Assembly (NCBI GenBank): GCA_026874595.1
Contig: CM049306.1
Span: 65,606,019-65,670,018 of the forward strand
Direction: 5' to 3'
DNA: 64,000 nt
From: Sipunculus nudus
Taxonomy: Eukaryota > Annelida > Sipuncula > Golfingiida > Sipunculidae
Shown here: piece after piece, positions 1 through 10,623 of the stretch
How positions within the stretch are numbered: the first letter of the stretch is position 1
How the letters are laid out: each line of letters begins with the position of its first letter
Translations under genes and position numbers: made by a program
Notes under the pieces: generated by a model
What the model saw: the letters and a program-made list of their open reading frames with translations, nothing else
The model's database searches: none
What the model was told of the DNA's origin: nothing

Positions 1-233
1 TTAAAGCTTTTTTTAGCTTTTCCCTATAATATCTAAGAAAATGCAGTTAGAAAAAAATAAACAAAATTCGATATAGTTTTTTGGACCACTGATTATTTGC
101 AAAAAAATTGTTGATGCTAGCTCCTGCCGTTTTTGAGATAGCTATGGTTAACGAACAGACGACGCACAACGCATGACACACGACGGACGACGCCGCACCA
201 TCGCATAAGCTCACAGGTTCGCTAATAATGGAC
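1..233 (+). repeat. Family H repeat, 3' end copy
   Basis: The stretch runs from a TTTTTTAGCTTTTCCC block through GCTAGCTCCTGCCGTTTTTG and a string of GACGACGCAC-like units to CATCGCATAAGCTCACAGG and GCTAA. The same text recurs at about 18,340-18,590, 20,611-20,750, 22,620-22,875, 28,870-28,995 and 35,880-36,074. It is a dispersed-repeat terminus; the minus-strand frame across it is not a gene. Confidence 0.85.
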
Positions 234-790
234 ATGAGCTAAACCATTTAGTGGTGCACCAAGGGAACAAATAGGCCCATGGTGAGTGTTATATAAAAGT
301 AACATTTCATAAACAAATAATGTGTGAAGGTAATTAAGTTTTCAAAAGTTAAATATATGGCCATATGAGTTAAAAATTAATCCAACAAAGTTTGACCAAT
401 ATTCCTAATTTTAATACTAAGTTAACAGTGTTATTTACACCTAGGCCCCGCCAACTTTAAGAGATATGAATGAAATGCTACAAAGTATTTATATTCTTAA
501 ATCTTGTCAGTTAGCACTTACATTACCGTAAAATCTCCACTTAAAACCGCACTTTCGATTAAAACCGCACCCAGACTTCGCCGAAATTCCAGGTGAGACA
601 TCGCGAGGGGCTCAAATACTAAGAACCCCCCTTTAAAACCGTACCAACTTTCGCTACGGAATGATTTGACAAAAGACACCATCAAGCAATCATCTAGAAA
701 TGAACACGCGTAGGTTGCGACTCGGCCATTCCTGTCCACTTTTAAATTCCTTGGGCATTTTATTTAAACACATCATAACACTTTTTTGCA
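234..790. other. No gene seen; unassigned, low-repeat sequence
   Basis: I could not match this stretch to the repeat families elsewhere in the window. It contains an unrecognised 73-codon minus-strand frame (518-739) of ordinary composition. Its last 20 bases are pyrimidine-rich and end in TTTTTTGCAG, which could be a splice acceptor for the exon candidate that follows. It could be intron of a real host gene. Confidence 0.4.
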
Positions 791-791
791 G

Positions 792-970
792 GGTCACTCA
801 AGCATGAAGTTTGGGAAGACGCAAGGGCCGGTGAACCTCTGCCTGTTTATACAGATTTTATATTCCGTGCCGTATTCTTGTTTGCTACTGATTTGTCATC
901 ATATTTTGAAAAAAAAATTTCTGCTGATCCATTTCAAGTCATTGTATATTTTAATTCTAAAAAGTTTTGA
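792..970 (+). CDS. Candidate (terminal) coding exon of an unrecognised host protein
   Basis: A good acceptor (CTTTTTTGCAG, ending at 791) is followed by an open frame from 794 to the TGA at 968-970, about 58 codons. The peptide reads SLKHEVWEDARAGEPLPVYT, then DFIFRAVFLFATDLSSYFEK, then ends in QVIVYFNSKKF. It has normal amino-acid balance and a plausible amphipathic or weakly hydrophobic middle, unlike the repeat-derived frames in this window. In the same frame a stop lies at 776-778, inside the proposed intron, which fits an exon start at the acceptor. It is either the last exon, or it is cut short by an AAG/CAA-GT donor I cannot place with confidence. I do not recognise the family. A longer frame in another register (786-1136) is low-complexity and less protein-like. 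Chance or a transposon origin remain possible. Confidence 0.33.
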
Positions 971-1203
971 TGAAAATTCCATTTTCTGGAATTACTCGGA
1001 AGATTCAAATCATTTTCATACCGGTTACTTCGGTATTATCATCATCACATCGTACGTTGACATCGCTCCATGTCACAATTTGGTGGGATGTTTGAAAACA
1101 TCGCTGGTCAACTTAACTAAATATCAAAGTAATTAAAATGCAACAGCCTAGAACACTGTTAACCAATGACTTGATGTAAACATTCAAGACATGGTGCTAT
1201 AAA
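971..1203. repeat. Degenerate family E sequence, no gene
   Basis: The last ~70 bases (ACTTGATGTAAACATTC ... GACATGGTGCT) resemble text inside the next element near 3,270-3,305. The E element that follows may therefore have inserted into an older E copy. Nothing coding is visible. Confidence 0.45.
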
Positions 1204-1629
1204 TATGGGTCACTGTGCTCAGCTGAAGTTGACCTTGAAGGTAAAAATCTAAAATAATATCAAATGGAGATCAAGTCTTAGAGGAAAAGGTAATATATGC
1301 CATGGCTGGTTGACATGATTGGTTTGTATTGATGAGTAATAAATTGTTGCAAATAATATTTTGTGACCAAACCATGCATTCTCTAATGTCAAAATTGAAG
1401 CATGTGAGCAGTTTGTGAACATAAGATGTATATTATTACTATGATCATTGGCTGGCTTTTTGATCAATTGTTGACAGTTCAGTAGTTTACACATTTGCTC
1501 AATTGGATCTATTTTACATAATATATATTATATTATTAAATATATGTATTTTTATTTTATAAAATGTATACAGTTGAAAATATAACTGATGTCCCCAGTC
1601 CCCAGATGCAAGGACTTGGTGGTGGTGGT

Positions 1630-1642
1630 GGGGGGGGGGGGG
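1630..1642. repeat. Poly-G tract
   Basis: Thirteen G, preceded by GGTGGTGGTG. It is one of four G runs inside E elements and has G-quadruplex potential on this strand. Confidence 0.9.
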
Positions 1643-2171
1643 TGTCTGGAATGATGGGAGTTAGAACATCTCTGTATTAATATAGTGTATACACATATAG
1701 GATTTCCACTTAATTCAACAATACTTACAGGATTAAATAGTTCATTCACAATTACATAATATTTAAAAAAGGACAGACAGACTGTTAGACAAACAAAGCT
1801 GATAATATATTTTAATATTTTAAAGTTTTCCATCTGCAATATTACACATCTGAATACATAAGTTGCTTTCAAATTTCAGACTTTAATAGCTTAAATCCAT
1901 ACACATACAGCATATGAAAGTTATTTCAACAGTGCTTAAGGGAAAAATTTCATAATTAGTATATATATTTAATGATAACTGAGAGATGATGGACAGACAG
2001 AGCTGATCACTTTATGTTCAATTCTCCTGAGGCAAGAATATGTTTCAATATTAGATCTTAATTTTTTCTAATCCAATTATCTTTCAAATTAAAAAATTGT
2101 ACACATTTGCAATAATTACTAATGTCCCAGTGCACAGGTGACGGTGAGGTGCAAAGGATCAATGACAGGCC

Positions 2172-2191
2172 GGGGGGGGGGGGGGGGGGGG
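2172..2191. repeat. Poly-G tract
   Basis: About twenty consecutive G inside E-a, a likely length-variable and error-prone site in sequencing. Confidence 0.9.
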
Positions 2192-2445
2192 ATTAACAAC
2201 ACTTTTGCATATACATTCAGGGCAAACAAAGCCTGATCTCCAATTCTGCTGAGGCTCGAAAATAATAAAGACATGTTTGTATTAGATCCTCATTTTTTAT
2301 TTTAAGTTTAATTTGTATACATTTCCAATATAACATATATATCTGAATATAGACGTTGATTCATAATTCTAAATTGCATCATCATAAATCTCAATCTTGT
2401 CATATAACACCACATCATGCATACAAATGTATATTTATATATATT

Positions 2446-2459
2446 GGGGGGGGGGGGGG
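2446..2459. repeat. Poly-G tract at a conserved position in family E
   Basis: Fourteen G just before GTGATATGAGAA. The same position in the copy at 7,394 also carries a G run, so the tract belongs to the element rather than being a chance run. Confidence 0.85.
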
Positions 2460-4020
2460 AGTGGGTGTGATATGAGAACAATTGTACACATGTAACAGCA
2501 GGGGATCTCCCCCAGTGACTGTAACAAATCAGGAACCCTGGCATAGCTGACTTCCAGTGACCTGGAGTGGCCTACCTGCATCTGGAACAAAGCAAGTGAC
2601 TACAATAGAGCCTCAAGATAAAATTCAATAACTAGCCTAATTTTCAACCTTTTAGTTTCAAATTTCAGATTTAAACAAATTAAATACTTATGTTTACATT
2701 CTGAGAAAATTAAATCAACAGTACTGACAGGAAAAAAACGTGCCTTGGTCAAAGTTGGCTAAAATTGAAGGTACTGATTTTATGTTTATGCTAATAACTT
2801 ATAAAATTTACAAAATAAAGATCTAACTTTGGGTAAATATACAATTGAATCTTAAATAAACAAAGTTATATACTGGAATAAAATTCTCTAGCTTCAATAA
2901 TTTACATGTAACGTGAGTAAATATTTTTCCTGATTTTTTACAAAGTCCATTATGTTTGGGCCAATAACTTAAAACAATTACACAATACTGACATCATTTC
3001 TAGCATGTGCATAGCGAATGTATAGAAAAAAATGCATATTATATAAGATCAAAGTCAGATCAATGGTTTTGATATTAGGCAGTCTTGAAGTGTAACAATG
3101 GGTTTTAATGAAAAAAATGAAGTTTTTCATTAATATCTCGAAGGAATCAAGTCCTAGTGACCAAATTCTTGGCATGGTAGGGGATTTTGGAGACATCTTA
3201 CTGTATGCCTAATTTAAGGAACTTAGAGCTAAAGCTTGGGAGCTGAGCTCTAGCAAACTGCATAACACTAGCTTAATGTAAACAATATGTGACATGGTGC
3301 TTGAAAACTTGAATAAATCTACAGTTTTTGATCAACTGGTTCCAAATTTTTAATGTTAACAGTTGAAAAGCTAACAAAAACATGCTTTGAAAATTAAATC
3401 CACAGCAGTTACAGGAAAAAAACGTGCCATGGTCAAATTTGGGCAAAATTTAAGGTACCAATTTTTTATTTTTGCTAATATTTTAAAAAAATTTAAAGAT
3501 TTTGATCTTATTTTGGGTATACAATTTAATTTTGATTAATAAAAGTTATATTCCTGGAAAAAAAAGTGCTTAGCTTTAACAAGTTTTGTGTTAAGAGATC
3601 AAATTTCTTCTCTGATTATTTACAAAATGCATTATGTTTGAGCCCTTAACTTATTTAAATTATATAATACAGAACTAATTTCTGGCATGTACATAGGAAC
3701 TATAAAGACGATTATTTCTGGTAAATATGAGGAAAATCAGATGAGTGGTTTTGATATTAGGCAGTCCTGAAGTGTGAAAATAGGTTTTTAATAAAAATTG
3801 AGGTTTTTCCTTAATTTCTCAAAGGATTGTTAGTTGAAAAGACCCAGTTTTCGGCTTGGTAGGAGATCTTGGGGACATCTAATATTATGCCAAATTTTGG
3901 ATTCCTAGATCTTACAGTTTCAAAACGTGCCACATCTACGGCAGACGGACGGACAGACGGACGGACGAAGGACAATGGACCACGACTATAGCTCAGATGA
4001 CTTATAGTCAGCTGAGCTAA

Positions 4021-4260
4021 AAATGTTTGTATTAGATCCTCATTTTTTTATCACATCATTTTTTTTTTATTATAAGTTAATATTTCTATACATTTCCAAT
4101 ATAACAAATATATCTGAATATAAAAGTTGATTCATAATTCTCAATTGTATCATCATAAGACTCAATCTTGTCAGATATCACCACATCATGCATACAAATG
4201 ATTATTTATTTTTTACCACAAAAATAAATTTTTAAATCTGCAAAACAATAAATATCTAAA
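4021..4260 (+). mobile_element. Family E copy E-b, first segment
   Basis: The text from TGTTTGTATTAGATCCTCAT to CAATAAATATCTAAAA matches the E-c copy at about 6,880-7,092. It stops at 4,260 where family L starts and resumes at 9,137 with TAATACTTGATTTAG, exactly the next phrase in E-c. This element was therefore split by the L insertion. Confidence 0.8.
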
Positions 4261-4930
4261 AACAAGACAACCAGAGGTCACGTGCTGCCGGAAACACTCT
4301 GACTTATATTGGAAAACACATAACCTAAACATGTCATAAAGAAGACAAAGAGGAAGAAAATGAGCCATTGTTTGTAAAGACTGGACAAATATTAACAAAG
4401 TTACAATGAAAATAATGATCTTACGTGTTTTCATGACTTTGACCTTGAACTTTGACCTATTTAAAAATACACATACAGCTTCAAGAAATCGTTCCAATAT
4501 ACGATAGGTGAAAGTTGCAAAGTGATTTCTGGTAAACTGTGGCCTATAGAATGCTATTTTAACAGAGGCAAGAACCAGCAAGAAGGCAACATTTAGGACA
4601 ACTTGCAAACAGACAGAGACAGACATATTAACAAAGTGACACAAAGTTGAGACCAGTTGACTAGACTAAGTTATGTAGAAGACGAAGATGAAAAAAATGA
4701 GCCAAAGTTTGTGAAGATAGGACCAGAATGGACAAAGTTATGAGGAAAATAACATTTTGAAGTGTTTTGAAGTGACCGACATACTGACAAAGCGACTCAA
4801 AGTTAAGACAAAAAGACTAAACTATGTTATGAAGAAGGCAGAGGAAGAAAAAAAGCTATAGTTTATGAAATTCAGGTGTAAAGTTTTAGAGATATGGGCA
4901 AAAAATGATATGTTGTAGTGTTTCGTGTGC

Positions 4931-4950
4931 AACACCCCCTAGCGGCTATT
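4931..4950 (-). promoter_or_regulatory. CTCF-like motif in L1 (degenerate)
   Basis: The plus strand reads AACACCCCCTAGCGGCTATT. The minus strand CCGCTAGGGGGTGTT keeps the AGGGGG core but has lost the GCG that follows. Motif similarity only. Confidence 0.35.
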
Positions 4951-5260
4951 TTCCGAAACTGAAAAATCCCTTTTGAGATATTAGTGTATGATATAAGATG
5001 TATCAGTTTCAAAAGGATTCCTGCAAAACTGTGGCCTGTAGAATGCCATGTGTTAGACACAATAACAAGCAAGAACACTAAAATGGAAGACAACTGACCG
5101 ATAGACAGACATACTGTCAAAGTGACACAAAGCTGAGGCCAGATGACTTGGCTAAGTTATGGAGAAGACTCAGGGGAAGAAATTAAGCTATAGTTTATGA
5201 AATCCAGGTGTATACTTTCAGAGATATTGTCAAAAAATTATACGTTGATGAACTTTAAGT

Positions 5261-5281
5261 GCAGGGCCCCCTATCGGCCAT
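5261..5281 (-). promoter_or_regulatory. CTCF-like motif in L1 (degenerate)
   Basis: The plus strand is GCAGGGCCCCCTATCGGCCA. The core is altered from CTAGCGG to CTATCGG, so binding is doubtful. Confidence 0.25.
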
Positions 5282-5587
5282 ATCCCGAAAATGAAAAATC
5301 AATTTTGAGATATTAGTGTAAGACATAAGATTCACCAATTTCAAGAGGATTCTTGCAAAACTCTGGCCTGTAGAATGCTATATGTAAGACAGAAGCACCA
5401 GCAAGAAGGTGAAATTGAGGTCACCTGACAGACAGACAGACATACTGACAAAGTGACACAAAGTTGAGCAATGATGACATGACCATGTTATGAAGAAGAC
5501 GCAGAGGAAGAAAATGAGCCTAAGTTTTCGAAGATAGGACCAATAGTGACAAAGTTATGATAAAAATAAAATTTCGATGTTTTTCGA

Positions 5588-5610
5588 TGACCTTGACCTT
5601 GACCTTTGAC
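5588..5610 (-). promoter_or_regulatory. Nuclear-receptor-like half-site cluster
   Basis: The plus strand carries TGACCTTGACC twice in overlap, then TTGAC. On the minus strand this reads as AGGTCA-type half-sites with 0- and 1-base spacing, plus the extended TCAAGGTCA monomer site. Function is unproven. Confidence 0.35.
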
Positions 5611-6054
5611 TTATGACAACCTAAAACAATAGGCTTCCAGGACTTTTGACTTTCAATCAATCCTGAAAGTTTTAGATCGATCGCTACTAAATTATGGCCA
5701 GGAGAGTACTGACAAACAAACTAGACGACCATAGGTCGAAAGCTTGCCGGAAATCGGAAGTGAAACACAGACGAACAGACAGAACATATTGTGGGTTTTC
5801 TATTATTTGAATGACCCTCAGCGTTTGCTGAGAAGTTGTGGCCTGTAAAATGACATATCAGACAAAACAACGAGGAAGCAGACAAAGCTTACCTCAAAAG
5901 ACGAACAGACAGACATACTGACACATCTGTGATAACAGATTACCAGACAAAAGTGCCGAAGGTAAAGAAGAGCAAAATTAGCGATAGTTTATGTAGGTAA
6001 GGTTTATAATTTTGGAGATATGGCCAAAACATGATATGTTGGGGAGGTGAAGGT

Positions 6055-6075
6055 GCAGCGCCCCCTAGTGGCTAT
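6055..6075 (-). promoter_or_regulatory. CTCF-like motif in L1
   Basis: The plus strand GCAGCGCCCCCTAGTGGCTA gives CCACTAGGGGGCGCTG on the minus strand. This agrees with CCASYAGRKGGCRSY at every core position, the best match among the dispersed copies. Confidence 0.5.
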
Positions 6076-6386
6076 ATCCGGTAAATGAAAAATCTGTTTT
6101 GAGATATTAGTGTAACACATAAGATATACCAGTTTTAAAAGGATTCCTGAAAAAACTGTGGCCTGTAGAATGCTATATATGAGACGCAAGAACCAGCAAG
6201 TAGGCGGATTTTAGGACAACTGACAAACAGACAGACACACTGACAAAGTGACACAAGATTGAGACCAGATGACATTACTAGGTCATGGAGAAGACTCAGG
6301 GAAAGAAAATAAGCCATAGTTTCTGTAATTGAGGATTTGGGTTTTAGAGATATGGTCAATATAATGATATGTGTGTGAGGGTCATG

Positions 6387-6407
6387 TGCAGCGCCACCTA
6401 GCGGCCA
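6387..6407 (-). promoter_or_regulatory. CTCF-like motif in L1
   Basis: The plus strand TGCAGCGCCACCTAGCGGCC gives CCGCTAGGTGGCGCTG on the minus strand, with AGGTGGCGC, the form I associate with insect CTCF sites. It lies immediately left of the nested E-c insertion. Confidence 0.45.
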
Positions 6408-6423
6408 TATCCGGAAAATGAAA

Positions 6424-8275
6424 ACAAGGGACCTATGGGTCACTGTGCTCAGCTGACGTTAACCTTGAAGGTAAAAATCTAAAATAATATCTAATGGAGA
6501 TAAAGTGTAAGAGGAAGAGGTAATAAAGGCCATGGATGGTTTATATGATTGGTTTGTATTGATGAGCAAGAAATTGTTGCAAAAAATATTTTGTGACCTG
6601 ACCATGTGTTTCCTAATGTTGAAACTAAAGCATGTGAGCAGTTTGTGAACAAATGATCTGTACTATTACCATGATCATTAGTTGGTTTTTCGATTAACTG
6701 TTGACATTTCAGTAGTTTACATATTTGTTCAATTGAATCTATTTTTTTGTATAATATATATTATTAAATATATATGTATTTTTTATGAAATGTATACAGT
6801 TGAAATATAGCTAATTAACAACATAAAACAGGGCAAACAAAGCCTGATCTCAAATTCTGCTGAGGCAGGAAAATAATGAACAAAAATCAATTATTTTCTA
6901 ATTTAAGTTTATATTTCTATACATTTCCAATTTAACATATATATCTGAATATAAAAGTTGATTCATAATTGTCAATTGCATCATCATAAATCTCAATCTT
7001 GTCAGATAACACCACATCATGCATACAAATGTTTATTTATTTTTTACCACAAAAATATATCTTTTAAATCTGCAAAACAATAAATATCTAAAAATAATAC
7101 TTGATTTAGATTTCACAGTTTTTAATTGTGTCTTTATTTATCCATAATGTGCTTCATATTTTATAATAATTTAAGCATACTGATGGGTTCATTTATATTT
7201 GTTAAAATCATTTAAAAGAAAATTGATTTCTTTAAAAATGCTACATTACACAACATTGCATCTTCTGGATTACACCTTGAATTATTTTTTCAAGGAAAGT
7301 TTTTGCATATCGGAGTGGAAACAGCATTACAATTAAGGAGATACAGTGAAAACAATAACAATTACTGCATAACACTTGGTGGGTTGGGTTTGCGGGGGGG
7401 GGGGGGGGGGGGGGGGGATTGGGGTGGTGATATGAGAATAACTGTACACCTGTCACAGCAGGGGATCTCCCCCAGTGACTGTAACAAATCAGAAACCCTG
7501 GCATAGCTGACTTCCAGTGACCTGGAGTGGGACCCTGCATCTGTAATCAAAGCAAGTGACTACAGAAAAAAAAATCAATAACTAGCTTAATTTTCAAGCT
7601 TTTATTTTCAAATTTCAGATTTAGACAAACTAAATATTTATGTTTACATGCTGTGAAAATTAAATCAATGGTGCTTACAGGAAAAAAATGTGCCATGGTC
7701 AAAGTTGGGCAAAATTGAAGGTACTGATTTTTTTTTATGCTAATAACTTAAAAAAATTTACAAAATTCAGATCTAATTTTGGGTAAACAATTGAATCTTA
7801 ATTAAACATAGTTATATACTTGAGAAAATAGACTCTAGTTTCTAAATTCTTCATGTTAAGTGAGTTATTATTTTTCCTGATTTTTTACAAAGTCCATTAT
7901 GTTTGGGCCCATAACTTAAAGAATTTATACTTTACAGACTTAATTTCTGGCATGTACATAGGAACTTAATAGAGGAATATTTATGGTAAATATGAGGAAA
8001 AACAGATGAGTGGTTTTGATATTAGGCAGTCCTGAAGTGTAAAAATAGGATTTTAATAAAAAATTGAGGTTTTTCCTTAATTTCTCAAAGGAACGAAGTC
8101 GCAAAGACCAAGTTTTCGGCTTGGTAGGACATCTAACATTATGCTGAATTTTGGATTCCTAGGTCTTACGGTTTCAAAACGTGCCACATCTACGGACGGA
8201 CGGACGGACAGACGGACGGACGACGGACAATGGACCACGACTATAGCTCAGATGACTTATAGTCAGCTGAGCTAA
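6424..8275 (+). mobile_element. Family E element nested in L1 (E-c)
   Basis: The left end is ACAAGGGACCTATGGGTCAC then GCTCAGCTGA. The right end is the hairpin at 8,245-8,273 (AGCTCAGATGAC / GTCAGCTGAGCT) then AA, preceded by GGACGGACGGACAGACGG. It is about 1.85 kb and interrupts the L text, which resumes at GTCATATTTAATGAAATC just downstream. Internal order (ATATATTATTAAATATA, G run, CAGGGGATCTCCCCCAGTG, GATATTAGGCAGTC) matches E-a. There is no gene; the frames near the G tract come from low complexity. Confidence 0.8.
7394..7417. repeat. Poly-G tract in E-c
   Basis: Twenty-four consecutive G, the longest G run in the window, at the same element position as the tract at 2,446. The Gly-rich and Pro-rich frames around it are artefacts of the run. 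Confidence 0.9.
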
Positions 8276-8632
8276 AAATGCAACCTGTAGGTCATATTTA
8301 ATGAAATCTCGAAAACTCTCGTTTGACGAGAAATAGTGCGAGATTTAACGAGACTTTTACTAGTTTGATAAAAAGCTTATTTAGTACTATCTGATGCAAA
8401 AAACTAGCACTCTCTAGCTTTTGAAATGACAAAGTTAGAAAAAATAATCCATTGGTTTTCGATTTTCATCACTTTTACCCGAAAATACGTAACCATGGTG
8501 AAAACAAATTTGAGTCAGCTACACACCAGACGAAAGGCCTTGAAATGACGATTAAAATGAGCTAGAGTTGAAGTATATGTGCTTTATAGAAAAAAAGATA
8601 TGAAGAAAAAAACGTTTTATGAACTTTTGATG

Positions 8633-8654
8633 TCCTTGACCTTGACCTTTGACC
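8633..8654 (-). promoter_or_regulatory. Nuclear-receptor-like half-site cluster
   Basis: The plus strand TCCTTGACCTTGACCTTTGA reads TCAAAGGTCAAGGTCAAGGA on the minus strand, containing a DR1 and an ERR/SF-1-like extended half-site. It lies at the fixed place in family L, upstream of the hairpin tail. Confidence 0.35.
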
Positions 8655-8759
8655 GATCATGACCAAAAAAAATAGGCTCCGAGGAGAACCGATTTTACAC
8701 ATAAACTATAAGTTTCAGAGCGATTGGTGCAAAATTGTGGCCTGTAGCGCATGTACATA

Positions 8760-9133
8760 CAGACAAACAGACAGACAAACAAACAAACAAACAAACAAAC
8801 AAACAAACATACGCGGGTGATCAACATACTTGCGAAAATCGAAGATTTCCGGCAAGCAACAAACAAACATACGCCGGTGATCAACATGCTTGCGAAAATC
8901 AAAGATTTCCGGCAAGAAACAATCAGACATACCAACTGACCAATATGCTTGCCGAAATCTTTGATTCCGGCAAGCAACAAACAGACAGACAAACAGACAT
9001 ACGCAACTGACCAATATGCTTGCCGAAATCTTTGATTCCAGCAAGCAACAAACATCGTGACAAACAAACAAACACAAACAGACATACACAACTGACCAAC
9101 ATGTTTACCGAAATCCAAGATTTCCGGCAAGCA
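8760..9133 (+). repeat. CAAA/CAGA microsatellite plus five tandem hairpin units (L tail)
   Basis: A (CAAA)n/(CAGA)n run is followed by five units of about 60-85 bp. Each contains CTTGCGAAAATC ... GATTTCCGGCAAG, a 12-13-bp imperfect stem with a 3-base loop, starting near 8,830, 8,890, 8,948, 9,018 and 9,103. Spacers read ACATACGC(G/C)GGTGATCAACAT or ACTGACCAATATG. Other L tails carry one such unit (33,708; 38,893) or three (46,121-46,270), so unit number varies between copies. Confidence 0.85.
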
Positions 9134-9136
9134 ATA

Positions 9137-9504
9137 ATACTTGATTTAGATTTCATAATTTTAAATGCCTCTTTATTTATCCATAATGTGCCTCATATTT
9201 TATAAATTTAAGCATACTGATGGGTTTAATTATATTTATTACAATAATTTAAAAGAAAATTGATTTCTTTAAAAATGCTAATTTAACACAATATGGCCTC
9301 TTCTGGATTACACCTTGAATAACTTTTTCAAAGAAAGTTTTTGAATATTGGAGTGGAAACAGCATTTCAATTAAGGAGATACAGTGAAAACAATAACTGT
9401 ACACCTGTCACAGCAAGGGATCTCCCCCAGTGACTGTTAAAAATCAGAAACCCTGGCATAGCTGACTTCCAGTGACCTGGAATGGGACCCTGCATCTGTA
9501 ATCT
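9137..9504 (+). mobile_element. Family E copy E-b, second segment
   Basis: It continues E-b after L1 (TAATACTTGATTTAGATTTC onward), parallel to 7,092-7,545. It runs to CCCTGCATCTGTAATC and is then interrupted by the TIR element; the text resumes at 13,052 with AATCAAAGCAAATGACTAC. Unlike E-a and E-c it lacks a G tract. Confidence 0.75.
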
Positions 9505-10244
9505 GTAATAGTCAGGGGGCAAATCCTGGGATTGTAAACCCTGATCACACCTAAGAGTAGAATTCACCAACCTAGTAATTATTATTTTTGGAAATTATAA
9601 AAACTGTTCTATAGAGACAGGTTGTCATCTCCAAAAATTATTTTATAGTCATTTTTGAGGCGCAAGGACAAAAACAGGTAAAATCCTTATTTCACCAAAA
9701 GTACTTGACACTTAATTTCACATAGGCATTAACAACTGCATCTTTCTTAGTCAGCTACATGTATAAATGGTTGTAAAGGTTTTAAATAGATTAGCCACTA
9801 ACCTGAGTATACTATAATATTTTGAGTTGGTATTTTATTCTCTAGTTAGAGCTACTGAGGAGTCCAAGCTTTTGATACACATCCTGCCTTGCATATTTTG
9901 CACGCATATATTTTGCATATGGGTTTTACACATTTGCATGCCTTCTTCACTTAATTATAGTTGCTAATTACTATTGGTTCACTAATTTCACAAGTTTTTC
10001 TGGAATAAAATTAATATTTCATTTTAGCCATTTCAGTTGCCTGATTAGTAATAATATGTACTTAGCTTTTGCACCAATATAAATTTGTGTTTTTATAGTT
10101 TTGTTTTTGGTGGCTCGCAACTTATCAGAAATATTTAACAAAAATGAAGAAGCGTTTAGAAGGGACTAAAGAGTCTTCCTTGTCTTAGGGGCAGTTATCT
10201 GACATCAAATTTCCTTTACAGAGAAGCTCATTGCCTTATATTAA

Positions 10245-10571
10245 ATGGACAAAATGCATGTTTCGTCAAGACATAAAGTCAGGGGAAAAGCTGCACAGAC
10301 AATGGACTTGTCCAACAACATTCTTCAACTAGCTCAGCTTGATGCAGTTTTGCGGAACAGATTTGCTGGTGTCAGTGACCTTATAGCTTCAGAAGGTAAA
10401 TGTCACCTGACTTGCTACAGTCGTTTCCTGAGAAAACACAAACGTAGCTCATTAAAATCCAGCCTAGATGATCAACAGAACTAAATGTAGCTAAATGTAG
10501 CTGATAAACTTCGAACAGGACTTGCAAGGGGAGGAATATATACCTGGAAGGATGTATGTGACCGACTTTAA
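10245..10571 (+). pseudogene. Repeat-borne invertebrate protein fossil, N-terminal part
   Basis: The frame from 10,245 encodes a basic start, then QLDAVLRNRFAGVSDLIASE and GKCHLTCYSRFLRK. This is the DLIAxEGxYHxxCYxxF module I know from uncharacterised, often transposon-linked proteins of cnidarians and molluscs. TAA at 10,482 and TAG at 10,488 lie within a 10-bp duplication (CTAAATGTAG twice). Beyond it the same frame continues with ADKLRTGLARGGIYTWKDVC and stops at 10,569. Upstream, GAAGCTCATTGCC follows an acceptor-like TTTACAG, so further exons may exist. The gene is dead: it has stops and its second half lies beyond a nested E element. Function of the family is unknown to me. Confidence 0.6.
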
Positions 10572-10623
10572 TATAGACCCAGGCATATACAAGGGTCAAT
10601 CAGCACTTCAAAGCCAAACTAGA

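Larger units (their letters stand above)
1204..4020 (+). mobile_element. Family E non-autonomous element, long copy (E-a)
   Basis: The left end reads ATGGGTCACTGTGCTCAGCTGA; the right end is an imperfect hairpin at 3,990-4,018 (AGCTCAGATGAC, loop TTATA, GTCAGCTGAGCT) followed by AA. GCTCAGCTGA near the left end is the reverse complement of TCAGCTGAGC at the right end. Before the hairpin is a GACGGACGGACAGACGG-type microsatellite. Inside, two related ~550-bp blocks (about 2,640-3,170 and 3,350-3,900) share the GATATTAGGCAGTC phrase, so this copy is longer than the 1.85-kb copy at 6,424. There is no coding capacity. Hairpins, offset inverted repeats and the CTAA end suggest a Helitron/Helentron-like (HINE) element; that class assignment is inference. 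Confidence 0.7.
4261..9136 (+). mobile_element. Family L element inserted in E-b (L1)
   Basis: The left end ACAAGACAACCAGAGGTC is followed by a CTGCCGGAAA phrase; the right end is GATTTCCGGCAAGCAA. The flanks rejoin into continuous family E sequence, which fixes both boundaries within a few bases. The left TGCCGGAAA is the inverse of the right TTTCCGGCA. Inside are repeats of CGCCCCCTAGCGGC, GAGATATTAGTG, TGACCTTGACCTTTGAC and CAGACAGACATACTGACA. Removing the nested E-c copy leaves about 3 kb. No coding capacity is evident. Hairpin ends and internal repetition again resemble HINE/pearl-type elements (inference). Confidence 0.75.

Noticed and set aside
518-739. 73-codon minus-strand frame as a gene
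   Set aside because: Length is within chance expectation, with no recognisable motif or splice context; kept only as a note in the interval description.
7241-7550. Proline/glycine-rich frames around the G run
   Set aside because: They are translations of the poly-G tract and change frame with tract length.
8657-9130. 157-codon minus-strand frame rich in CLFVCLFVC, like a membrane or cysteine-rich peptide
   Set aside because: It is the translation of the CAAA/CAGA microsatellite and hairpin units; all frames across the microsatellite stay open by composition.
8811-9133. CRISPR-like array of repeated units with spacers
   Set aside because: Units are eukaryotic transposon tail hairpins; the intervening segments are themselves related, and there are no cas genes.
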